A stretch of 7,245 bases of DNA, taken from NCBI GenBank assembly GCA_013812265.1, contig JACCTQ010000237.1:1-7245 (forward strand), written 5' to 3'. Under the pieces are notes generated by a model. That model saw only the letters and a list, made by a program, of their open reading frames with translations, was not told the origin of the DNA and did not search any database. A program made the translations under genes and the position numbers. Numbering within the stretch: the stretch's first letter is position 1; each line of letters opens with the position of its first letter. Source of the stretch: Actinomycetota bacterium (GTDB lineage Bacteria; Actinomycetota; Thermoleophilia; Gaiellales; Gaiellaceae). Shown here in pieces: positions 1 to 5,864 of the stretch.

Positions 1-161
1 TCAAGGCCAACAGCTCCCTGATCGCCGGCAAGGGCGTCACGGGCGGCAACTACGCCTTCCGCTACAAGGTGCCGAAGGGCAAGAAGGCACCGTCTCGCTT
101 CTGGATCCAGACGGTCGACGTCGACGGTACGCGCTCCTGGCGCTCCGTCCGCGCCAGCTAG
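1..161 (+). CDS. 3' end of a probable secreted beta-domain protein (partial)
   Basis: Only the last 52 codons are visible; the reading frame enters at base 3 and ends at TAG 159-161. The tail is Gly/Lys/aromatic-rich and alternates like beta strands (FRYKVPKG, then FWIQTVDVDGTRSW, ending SVRAS). Almost every codon ends in G or C, which supports real coding. The pattern of an aromatic strand, then V-D-x-D-G-T-R, resembles the last strands of immunoglobulin-like domains in extracellular bacterial proteins, some of which lie beside C25 peptidase genes. That resemblance is from memory and is weak. No catalytic residue, anchor or membrane helix is visible in this fragment. A hairpin follows 37 bases after the stop, so the gene probably ends its transcript there, although it shares strand and probable export with the peptidase downstream. 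Function is unknown. Confidence 0.75.
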   Translation, partial: KANSSLIAGKGVTGGNYAFRYKVPKGKKAPSRFWIQTVDVDGTRSWRSVRAS

Positions 162-197
162 TCCGGCAAAGACCAGAACGGGCTCTGCGAAACGAAT

Positions 198-227
198 GGC
201 TTCCCGGTCCGAAAGGGCCGGGAAGCC
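198..227 (+). terminator. Hairpin with GAAA tetraloop after the partial upstream gene
   Basis: The left arm GGCTTCCCGGTCC (198-210) pairs with GGGCCGGGAAGCC (215-227) around the loop GAAA. The stem is 13 bp, including one G-U pair in RNA, and is capped by a GNRA-type loop. The next bases are GTCCTTAAG, so there is no true U-tract. In a high-GC genome this still fits a strong, non-canonical intrinsic terminator for the gene ending at 161. It could instead act as an mRNA 3' stabiliser if transcription continues into the peptidase gene. Confidence 0.7.
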
Positions 228-348
228 GTCCTTAAGAAGGGACATTTGACACCATGGATCTCTCTAGCTCATCGGGCGTCTCGCACACTGGCGGCGGCGG
301 CGCGCCTTTCGTCACCATTTCGGGGGCCCGGCGTTACGGTTTCGCGTC

Positions 349-354
349 TACACT
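349..354 (+). promoter_or_regulatory. Possible -10 element for a leaderless peptidase transcript
   Basis: TACACT matches TATAAT at four of six positions and ends seven bases before the ATG at 362. A transcript from it would start on or next to that ATG, and leaderless mRNAs are common in actinobacteria. No convincing -35 box lies 16-18 bases upstream. No clear Shine-Dalgarno precedes 362, which is why a leaderless start is worth recording. The evidence is weak. Confidence 0.22.
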
Positions 355-361
355 TTCTGGA

Positions 362-2494
362 ATGAAGCGCCTCGTTCTGACCCTGACAGTCATCGCTGTG
401 GGTGCCGCCTCGGTCGCTCCCGCGGCTTTCGCGGACGCCAAGTCGACCCCCTCCGAGCAGCAGCTGCTCCTGGCTTCGCGCCCTGGAATCAAGATCAGGG
501 TCGGCGAGAACGGTTGGTATCGGATCGAGCGGCGCGAGCTCGTCGCGGCCGGGCTCAGCGCCGCGACCGATACGCGCATGCTTCAGCTCTACACGGATGG
601 CGCCCAGATACCGCTGCTTCTGCGCGGCGTGAGCGCAAACAAGCTCGCAGCGAACGGCGCGGTCGAGTTCTACGGCCGCGCACACCGGCTGCTGACGGCG
701 GACGTGCGAACGTACTGGCTCGTCACCGGCACGAAACCGGGTGAACGCGTCGAGGTCGGCGCGCGAACGCAAATGTCCTCGCGCATACGCGCGCGCAGCT
801 ACGAGTACACCGCCATCTCGAGGGAGCGCAAGATCTTCATGTCGCCCCTGAAGAACGGGGTCGCCAACAATTTCTTCGGTGACCGCATCGCAGCGGAGCC
901 TGTCTCCCAGCGCATCATCGTGCGGCACTTCGACAGACCGTCCAAGCAGCCGGTGCTGACCGTTGCGATCCAGGGCTTCAGCAAGCAGCCGCACGCGGTC
1001 AAGGTCACGCTCAACGGCGCGGACGTGGGTCTCATGAGCTTCAAGGACCGCGCTCACGCGGTCGCGAAGTTCTCGGTCTCCCGACAACTGGTCAAGGAGG
1101 GGGAGAACATCGTCACCCTCGCCAGCACTGCGGGAGAAACGGACGTCAGCTTCGCCGACGAGGTGCGACTGACCTACGGGCGCTTCTATCGCGCCGAAGA
1201 TGACTCCTTCAGGTTCACGCTGGCCGCCGGCCGCCACGCTCGCATCGACGGCTTCACGCGGGCCGATGTACGTCTGCTCGACGTCACGCAGCCAAATGCG
1301 CCCCGCGCACTGACCGCGACCGCACGCAAGGGCGCGGGTGGGTACTCGATCACGATCGGCGCCGCCAAGGAAGCGCGACGGCTGCTGGCTGTAACCGCCG
1401 CAAGGGTGCGGAAACCGGTCGCAGTGGTCGCCGAGCGACCGTCGTCGCTGCATCGCGCCGGGCAGGGAGCCGATCTCGTGATCATCTCCCACCGCAACTT
1501 CCTCGAGGCAATCGAGCCGTTGCGGGCGCTTCGCGAGCGGCAGGGACTAAAGGTGGCCGTGGTGGACGTCGAGGACGTTTACGACGAGTTCAGCTTCGGA
1601 GCGCATACGGCAGACGCTCTCAAGGCGTTTCTAACCACCGCGCGCGATCGCTGGCGCCCGGCTCCGCGGTTCGTCCTGCTGGTCGGCGACGCTAGCTTCG
1701 ATCCACTCAACATCCTGGGTAAGGGCGACTTCGATTTCGTGCCGACCAAATACGTCGATACCGACTACATCGAGACGGGCTCCGACGGCTGGCTGAGTGA
1801 CTTCAACGGCGACGGCGTGGGCGATCTCGCAATGGGCCGCCTGCCTGTCCGAACGGATGCGCAAGCCCGGACCGTGATCGGCAAGATCGTCGGCTACGAC
1901 GTCCCCCGGCCCGCACCGGCACTCGATGCCCTTCTGATCTCGGACAAGAACGACGGGTTCGACTTCGAGGGAGCGATCGAAAAGCTCCGGACGCTCATCC
2001 CGGGCTCGATATCCGTCGAGACGATGAAGCGCAGCGCCGGCCCGACCGACGCCGCCGTTCGTCAGCGCGTCCTTCAGAAATTGAACCAGGGTCCCAAGGT
2101 GGTCAACTACTTCGGCCACGGCTCCACGACGCTGTGGTCGCCGGCTGCCGTCTTGCAGAACAGCGACGTCGACAACCTGCGCAACCGCGAGAGTCTCTCC
2201 CTTTACGTGATGATGACCTGCCTCAACGGCTACTACCTGGATCCGACCGTCAGTGCCCTCGGCGAGCTCTTGCTCCGGGCCGAGAACGGAGGAGCGATTG
2301 CCGTGTGGGCATCCTCGACCTTCATCTACGCCACGGAGCAACCCAAGCTGAACCAGGAGTTCTTCCGCCTTCTATACGGAGGTCGTAACCTCACGATCGG
2401 AGAAGTCGCCGCCGAGGCGATCAAGGTCGTCTCGGATACGGACGTCCGCCGCACGTTCACTCTCTTCGGCGACCCGACCACACGACTGCGCTGA
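362..2494 (+). CDS. Secreted C25 (gingipain-family) cysteine peptidase
   Basis: Predicted exported cysteine endopeptidase of 710 aa. Residues 1-24 form a Sec signal peptide (MKRL, a hydrophobic core, then AFA before Asp25). An N-terminal beta-rich region follows, with the GWYRI segment near 51-55 and later strand-rich repeats. The C25-type domain runs from about 370 (ADLVIIS) to the end. The catalytic pair is visible: His586 in YFGHGS and Cys620 in MMTCLNG, 34 residues apart, close to the spacing I recall for gingipains. A DFNGDGVGD loop at about 480 could bind calcium. The protein ends TLFGDPTTRLR, right after the peptidase fold, with no type IX sorting domain, membrane anchor or LPXTG motif. 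An ATG at 254 would add 36 residues, but only 23 of those 36 codons end in G/C and they bury the signal peptide, so 362 is preferred; an AAGGGA at 237-242 keeps 254 possible. Substrate unknown. Confidence 0.9.
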   Translation: MKRLVLTLTVIAVGAASVAPAAFADAKSTPSEQQLLLASRPGIKIRVGENGWYRIERRELVAAGLSAATDTRMLQLYTDGAQIPLLLRGVSANKLAANGAVEFYGRAHRLLTADVRTYWLVTGTKPGERVEVGARTQMSSRIRARSYEYTAISRERKIFMSPLKNGVANNFFGDRIAAEPVSQRIIVRHFDRPSKQPVLTVAIQGFSKQPHAVKVTLNGADVGLMSFKDRAHAVAKFSVSRQLVKEGENIVTLASTAGETDVSFADEVRLTYGRFYRAEDDSFRFTLAAGRHARIDGFTRADVRLLDVTQPNAPRALTATARKGAGGYSITIGAAKEARRLLAVTAARVRKPVAVVAERPSSLHRAGQGADLVIISHRNFLEAIEPLRALRERQGLKVAVVDVEDVYDEFSFGAHTADALKAFLTTARDRWRPAPRFVLLVGDASFDPLNILGKGDFDFVPTKYVDTDYIETGSDGWLSDFNGDGVGDLAMGRLPVRTDAQARTVIGKIVGYDVPRPAPALDALLISDKNDGFDFEGAIEKLRTLIPGSISVETMKRSAGPTDAAVRQRVLQKLNQGPKVVNYFGHGSTTLWSPAAVLQNSDVDNLRNRESLSLYVMMTCLNGYYLDPTVSALGELLLRAENGGAIAVWASSTFIYATEQPKLNQEFFRLLYGGRNLTIGEVAAEAIKVVSDTDVRRTFTLFGDPTTRLR

Positions 2495-2530
2495 CACACT
2501 CGCGCTTCGCGCGAATCCCCCCTATCTCGA

Positions 2531-2563
2531 TGGAGGAACTTGCTCGAAGAGCAAGTTCCTCTA
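2531..2563. terminator. Bidirectional terminator hairpin between convergent genes
   Basis: GAGGAACTTGCTC (2533-2545) pairs perfectly with GAGCAAGTTCCTC (2549-2561) around the loop GAA, and G-U and T-A pairs extend the stem to 2531-2563. It lies 36 bases after the peptidase stop and covers the TAG of the 39-aa minus-strand gene. It is therefore placed to end transcription from both sides. No long T-run is present on either strand. A smaller hairpin at 2500-2514 (TCGCGC, TTC, GCGCGA) lies between it and the peptidase stop. Confidence 0.8.
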
Positions 2564-2680
2564 GTCCACCGCGAGGTAGATCAGCGCGACGACGATCGTG
2601 CCGGCGAAGAGCACGAGGAAGAGCCCGAAGAGGGCGAGCCCGAACACGAGGTTCTTACGAGCAGTCTCTCGGTCGATCAT
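2561..2680 (-). CDS. 39-aa single-helix membrane micro-protein
   Basis: ATG at 2680 to TAG at 2561, 39 residues. It opens with a charged segment, MIDRETARKN, followed by one uninterrupted hydrophobic helix of about 26 residues (11-36, rich in Leu, Phe, Val and Gly) and ends AVD. By the positive-inside rule the N-terminus is cytoplasmic. An in-frame TAG directly precedes the ATG, so the gene cannot be longer. Most codons end in G/C, and charge and hydrophobicity separate cleanly, which random sequence seldom does. No good Shine-Dalgarno is visible, the main weakness. It lies downstream of the oxidase operon on the same strand and 65 bases after a second micro-gene. Small single-helix subunits are known in heme-copper oxidases (for example subunit IIa of Thermus ba3), so an accessory oxidase subunit is a reasonable but unproven guess. 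Confidence 0.78.
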   Translation of the reverse strand: MIDRETARKNLVFGLALFGLFLVLFAGTIVVALIYLAVD

Positions 2681-2745
2681 CTACGCCGTCACGCCGGCTG
2701 AACGCGGACCGGTCGCAAGGTACAAGGCGCGAGAGCCAGCTCTGC

Positions 2746-2838
2746 TCAGGCGCGGCGCGCGAAGTACAGGATCGCGACGATGACGAGGACGATGAGCAGA
2801 ACCGTTCCGATGATGCCGATACCAAGCGCTGCAATCAC
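2746..2838 (-). CDS. 30-aa single-helix membrane micro-protein
   Basis: GTG at 2838 to TGA at 2746, 30 residues. It starts MIAALGIGIIG (GTG read as Met), continues as an Ile/Val/Leu helix to about residue 26, and ends FARRA. Positive charge only at the C-terminus predicts N-outside/C-inside, opposite to the neighbouring 39-aa protein. A perfect AAGGAGG lies five bases before the GTG, the strongest Shine-Dalgarno in the window and the best proof that this is a gene. An in-frame TAG at 2874-2872 limits any extension. It is the first gene after the hairpin that follows ctaB and precedes the 39-aa gene, so the two probably share a transcript. Role unknown; a small oxidase subunit, assembly factor or stress-type membrane peptide are all possible. 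Confidence 0.78.
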   Translation of the reverse strand: MIAALGIGIIGTVLLIVLVIVAILYFARRA

Positions 2839-2843
2839 TGGTG

Positions 2844-2850
2844 CCTCCTT
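2844..2850 (-). promoter_or_regulatory. Strong Shine-Dalgarno for the 30-aa gene
   Basis: On the minus strand the bases read AAGGAGG, a full match to the anti-Shine-Dalgarno core, followed by the spacer CACCA and GTG. It fixes the start of the 30-aa gene. It is stronger than the sites before ctaC or ctaD, which suggests the micro-protein is made in quantity. Confidence 0.8.
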
Positions 2851-2945
2851 GTTCGAGTCCGCAAGATGAACCTATCGGTGATGGAGCGGTAGTACCCAGC
2901 ATCTCTGCTCCGAAACGGGCAGGCGACTCGGCGCGGCCCACTGCG

Positions 2946-2984
2946 CCCGGAAGAGCTAGGCGGCACGACCTAGCGACTTCCGGG
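2946..2984 (-). terminator. Two-tier terminator hairpin after ctaB
   Basis: CCCGGAAG (2946-2953) pairs with CTTCCGGG (2977-2984), and inside it GCTAGG (2955-2960) pairs with CCTAGC (2969-2974), with a small A/GA internal loop and an eight-base apical loop. The structure begins nine bases after the ctaB stop on the minus strand. No U-tract follows. It probably ends or attenuates the ctaC-ctaD-ctaB transcript. If read-through is partial, it would lower expression of the two micro-genes behind it. The 95 bases between it and their Shine-Dalgarno show no convincing promoter. Confidence 0.7.
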
Positions 2985-2992
2985 ACGGAGCA

Positions 2993-4237
2993 CTAGGCGA
3001 GGGTCACGAACGGGTCGATCGCCATGCTCACAAAGAGAAGAGCGAGATAGGCCAGCGAGAAGTGGAAGAGCACGCGGGCCCGGTCCGGCGTAGTTTGACG
3101 GCGCAATCGCCACGCGAGGAGCACGAACGCGCCGCTCAGCACGAGCGCCGAGCCCAGGTAAACGGCACCGAGCGTGTCGGTGAGGAAGGGCAGGACCGTG
3201 ATGGGCACGAGCGCGAGTGAGTAGAGCAGGATCTGTCGTGCGGTCGTGTCGTCACCGCGAACGACCGGCAGCATCGGGACGTTGGCGGCGGCGTAGTCGC
3301 GTTTGATCAGGAGCGCCAACGCCCAGAAGTGGGGAGGCGTCCAGAAGAAGACGATCAGGAAAAGGAACAGCGCGGGGAGGGTGAGGTTGCCCGTCGCGGC
3401 CGCCCACCCCACCAGCGGTGGAACGGCGCCGGCCGCGCCGCCGATGACGATGTTCTGCGGCGTCGTCCGCTTGAGCCAGCGCGTGTAGACGAGGACGTAG
3501 AAGAGGTTCCCGACGAGCGCGAGGACGGCCGTCAGAACGTTGACGAAGCTCGCGAGCAACACGAACGAGAACGCCGAGAGCGCGAGGCCGAACTCGAGCG
3601 CCCGCGCAGCCGGAACGCGATCGCTGGCGACGGGCCGGCGGTCGGTGCGGCGCATATGGCGATCGATGTCGCGGTCGAGCACGTGGTTCAGTGCGCTTGC
3701 TCCGCCACAAGCGAGGCCGAGGCCGAGCATCGTCACGGTGAAAAGACCGGCCGAGGGCGCGCCACGGGTGCCGACGAACATCCCACCGGCGCCCGTCAGG
3801 AGCAGGAGCGTCATGATGCGCGGCTTCGTCAAGGTGACGTAGTCCCGTACGCAGCCCGAAGGCCCTGCGACACCCCGGAACGACGCGGCGACGAGAAGGA
3901 GTGAAGCGGCGAGGCCGAAAGCCGCTACGACGACGTGAGCGGTAGTCGCCCAGTCCGCTTCGCCCGTTGTCCACACGAGGCCGCCCAACCCGATCTCGAC
4001 GAGCATGAGCGAAACAGCGACTGCCGTGACTGTGACTAGGCGCCGGTGTGAGAACCATGCGGCGAGCAGCAGCGCTACCAGCGGAGCGAGCGCGATCAGG
4101 GCCAGGACGTTGTGCGTCAGCTCGAGGTCGAGCGAGCCGCTGGCGACCGTGAGCGCGGCGAGGCCGGCCGCGGACAACGCGGTCAGCCGGAACCAGGGGC
4201 CCGGAGCGGCGCCGGAGGGCAGGGCGGTCCTAGCCAC
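2993..4237 (-). CDS. ctaB: Heme O synthase (protoheme IX farnesyltransferase) with CtaA-like half domain
   Basis: An integral membrane prenyltransferase that adds a farnesyl chain to heme B to make heme O, the precursor of oxidase heme A. From GTG 4237 it is 414 aa, against about 300 for ordinary CtaB/CyoE. The UbiA-type domain starts near residue 131 (RDYVTLTKPR) and carries Asn184-Asp188-Asp192 in NHVLDRDID, the TPQNIVIGG stretch at about 259-267, PPHFW at about 301-305 and IKRDY at about 311-315. The extra 120 N-terminal residues form four helices with Glu39-x-x-His42 and His101 (ATTAH), like one four-helix half of heme A synthase CtaA, whose halves each carry a His pair some 60 residues apart. 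The reading frame is open to a GTG at 4267, but AGGAGG immediately before 4237 favours the shorter form. It overlaps ctaD by eight bases, so translation is probably coupled. The UbiA call is firm; activity of the extension is inference. Confidence 0.95.
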   Translation of the reverse strand: MARTALPSGAAPGPWFRLTALSAAGLAALTVASGSLDLELTHNVLALIALAPLVALLLAAWFSHRRLVTVTAVAVSLMLVEIGLGGLVWTTGEADWATTAHVVVAAFGLAASLLLVAASFRGVAGPSGCVRDYVTLTKPRIMTLLLLTGAGGMFVGTRGAPSAGLFTVTMLGLGLACGGASALNHVLDRDIDRHMRRTDRRPVASDRVPAARALEFGLALSAFSFVLLASFVNVLTAVLALVGNLFYVLVYTRWLKRTTPQNIVIGGAAGAVPPLVGWAAATGNLTLPALFLFLIVFFWTPPHFWALALLIKRDYAAANVPMLPVVRGDDTTARQILLYSLALVPITVLPFLTDTLGAVYLGSALVLSGAFVLLAWRLRRQTTPDRARVLFHFSLAYLALLFVSMAIDPFVTLA

Positions 4238-5864
4238 GCGCCTCCTGCAGACGCCGGCGCAGGTCACGCAGCGGGCGGGCGCTCGTGACGTAGGGAACCT
4301 GGTCGAAGTTGTGCGGCTGCGGCGGCGAGGTCGTGTACCACTCGAGCGTGTCCGCGAGCCACGGATCGTTGCCCGCTCGACGGCCCCGCTTGCGGGTGAT
4401 TACGACGTTCACGACGAAGGCGAGGATGCCCAGGCCCATGATGTAGGAGCCGATCGTCGAGACGAGGTTGTACTCCGCCCACTGCCCGACGTCGCGGTAG
4501 TTGTAGATGCGCCGCGCCATCCCGTCGAGACCGAGCATGTGCTGCGGGAAGAACGCCATGTTGAACCCGGCGAAGGTGAGCCAGAAGTGAACCTTCCCGA
4601 GGCGCTCGTTCAGTATCCGCCCGAACATCTTCGGCCACCAGTAGTAGAGACCGGCGAAGATCCCGAACATCGAGCCTCCGAAGAGCACGTAGTGCAGGTG
4701 CGCGACGACGAAATACGTGTCGTGTACCTGCCAGTCGAACGGGTAGGCGGCGAGAAAGATGCCGGAAAGACCCCCGATCGTGAAGACCACGATGAACCCG
4801 AGCGCGAACAGCATCGCCGTGTCGAAGATCAGGTTCCCCCGCCAGGTCGTCGCGACCCAGTTGAAGATCTTGATGCCCGTGGGCACGGCGATGATCATCG
4901 AGGAGACCATGAAGAAGCCCAACAGATAGCCCGGCATGCCAACCGTGAACATGTGGTGGCCCCAGACGAGCAGCGAGTAGAAACCGATCACGGCCGTGGA
5001 GATGGCGATTGCCTTGTAGCCAAAGATCGGCTTGCGTGCGAAGACCGGAATCACCTCCGAGATGATCCCCATCGCGGGCAAGATCATGATGTAGACCTCA
5101 GGGTGGCCGAAGAACCAGAACACGTGCTGGTAGAGCACGGCGTTTCCACCCTCGCTCGGAATGAAGAAGTGCGTTCCCGCCTGCCGGTCGAGGAGCAGCA
5201 GCGTCAGACCCGCCGAGAGAGCGGGTAGGACCAGCACGAGGAGGATCGAGTACACCTCGATCGTCCAGACGAACAGCGGGATCCGCATCCACGTCATGCC
5301 GCGAGTCCGCATGTTGTGAATGGTCACGATGAAGTTGATGGCTCCGGCCAGCGACGCCAGCGTGAGGATGTGCAAGGACAGAATCCACAGGTCCTGGCCG
5401 TTGCCTTGCGTGTAGACAGACAATGGGGGATAGCTCGTCCAGCCGGATTGTGGCGCTCCACCGCCGGCGAACCAGCTCGAGTAGAGCACGATCCCGCCGA
5501 AGAGAAAGAGCCAGTACGAAAGAGCGTTCAGCCTGGGGAAGGCGACGTCCCGCGCGCCGATCATCAACGGTACGAGGAAGTTTCCGAACCCGGCGAGGAT
5601 CGGGACGACGACGAGGAAGATCATCGTCGTGCCGTGCATGGTGAAGAGCTGGTTGTACGAGTCGCGTGAGAAGACGTCCGCGTCGGGCGTCGCGAGCTGG
5701 GTGCGCATGAGAATCGAGAGCACTCCGCCGGCGAGGAAAAACACGAGGCTCGTGACGATGTAGAGGATCCCGATCCGCTTGTGGTCGACCGTCGTCAACC
5801 AGCTAGAGACACGCCCCCGGTTCCAGGGCACCACCGTCGTGGGCCGCTCGACCCTAACTGCCAT
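4230..5864 (-). CDS. ctaD: Cytochrome c oxidase subunit I (aa3/caa3 type)
   Basis: Catalytic subunit of the terminal oxidase: it reduces O2 at the heme a3-CuB centre and pumps protons across the cytoplasmic membrane. From ATG 5864 it is 544 aa with about twelve helices. Visible residues: His77 (MHGTTMIF) and His391 for heme a; His389 (VAHLHYVL) for heme a3; His254, His303 and His304 for CuB (GHPEVY, WGHHMF); Tyr258 for the His-Tyr cross-link. Asp106 (ARDVAFPR) and Glu256 mark a D-channel, and Lys332 (PTGIKIFNW) a K-channel, so this is an A1-type enzyme. The C-terminus contains DPWLADTLEW and PHNFDQVPY, common in oxidases with a cytoplasmic tail. The frame stays open to 5963, but GTGGAG six bases before 5864 and the normal N-terminus (AVRVERP..., TTVDHKRIG) favour this start. 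It overlaps ctaC by 11 bases and ctaB by eight. Confidence 0.98.
   Translation of the reverse strand: MAVRVERPTTVVPWNRGRVSSWLTTVDHKRIGILYIVTSLVFFLAGGVLSILMRTQLATPDADVFSRDSYNQLFTMHGTTMIFLVVVPILAGFGNFLVPLMIGARDVAFPRLNALSYWLFLFGGIVLYSSWFAGGGAPQSGWTSYPPLSVYTQGNGQDLWILSLHILTLASLAGAINFIVTIHNMRTRGMTWMRIPLFVWTIEVYSILLVLVLPALSAGLTLLLLDRQAGTHFFIPSEGGNAVLYQHVFWFFGHPEVYIMILPAMGIISEVIPVFARKPIFGYKAIAISTAVIGFYSLLVWGHHMFTVGMPGYLLGFFMVSSMIIAVPTGIKIFNWVATTWRGNLIFDTAMLFALGFIVVFTIGGLSGIFLAAYPFDWQVHDTYFVVAHLHYVLFGGSMFGIFAGLYYWWPKMFGRILNERLGKVHFWLTFAGFNMAFFPQHMLGLDGMARRIYNYRDVGQWAEYNLVSTIGSYIMGLGILAFVVNVVITRKRGRRAGNDPWLADTLEWYTTSPPQPHNFDQVPYVTSARPLRDLRRRLQEARG
4241..4246 (-). promoter_or_regulatory. Shine-Dalgarno deciding the ctaB start
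   Basis: The minus strand reads AGGAGG, then CGC, then GTG (4237). The three-base spacer is short but workable. The site lies inside the last codons of ctaD and supports GTG 4237 over the upstream in-frame GTG at 4267. Confidence 0.55.

Noticed and set aside
246..251. TTGACA, a perfect -35 box
   Set aside because: No acceptable -10 lies 16-18 bases downstream (the bases around 268-275 read CTCATCGG), so it was not called a promoter.
254..361. 36-codon N-terminal extension of the C25 peptidase from ATG 254
   Set aside because: Only 23 of 36 codons end in G/C, it is Gly/Ser-rich without a domain, and it buries a clean signal peptide that starts at 362. The AAGGGA upstream of 254 keeps it barely possible.
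269..1492. 407-codon minus-strand open frame
   Set aside because: It lies antisense to the C25 peptidase, is rich in Arg/Asp/Ala without any recognisable fold, and reflects high GC content.
2530..2892. 120-codon plus-strand open frame
   Set aside because: It is antisense to both micro-genes, starts inside the terminator hairpin, and is a low-complexity Arg/Asp-rich translation.
2681..2941. 86-codon minus-strand open frame over the micro-genes
   Set aside because: It is in a different frame from the 30-aa gene, which has the perfect Shine-Dalgarno; its product is Arg/Ser/His-rich without structure.
4005..5228. 407-codon plus-strand open frame
   Set aside because: It is antisense to ctaB and ctaD, with a highly charged Glu/Arg/Val/His-rich product typical of the reverse strand of membrane-protein genes.
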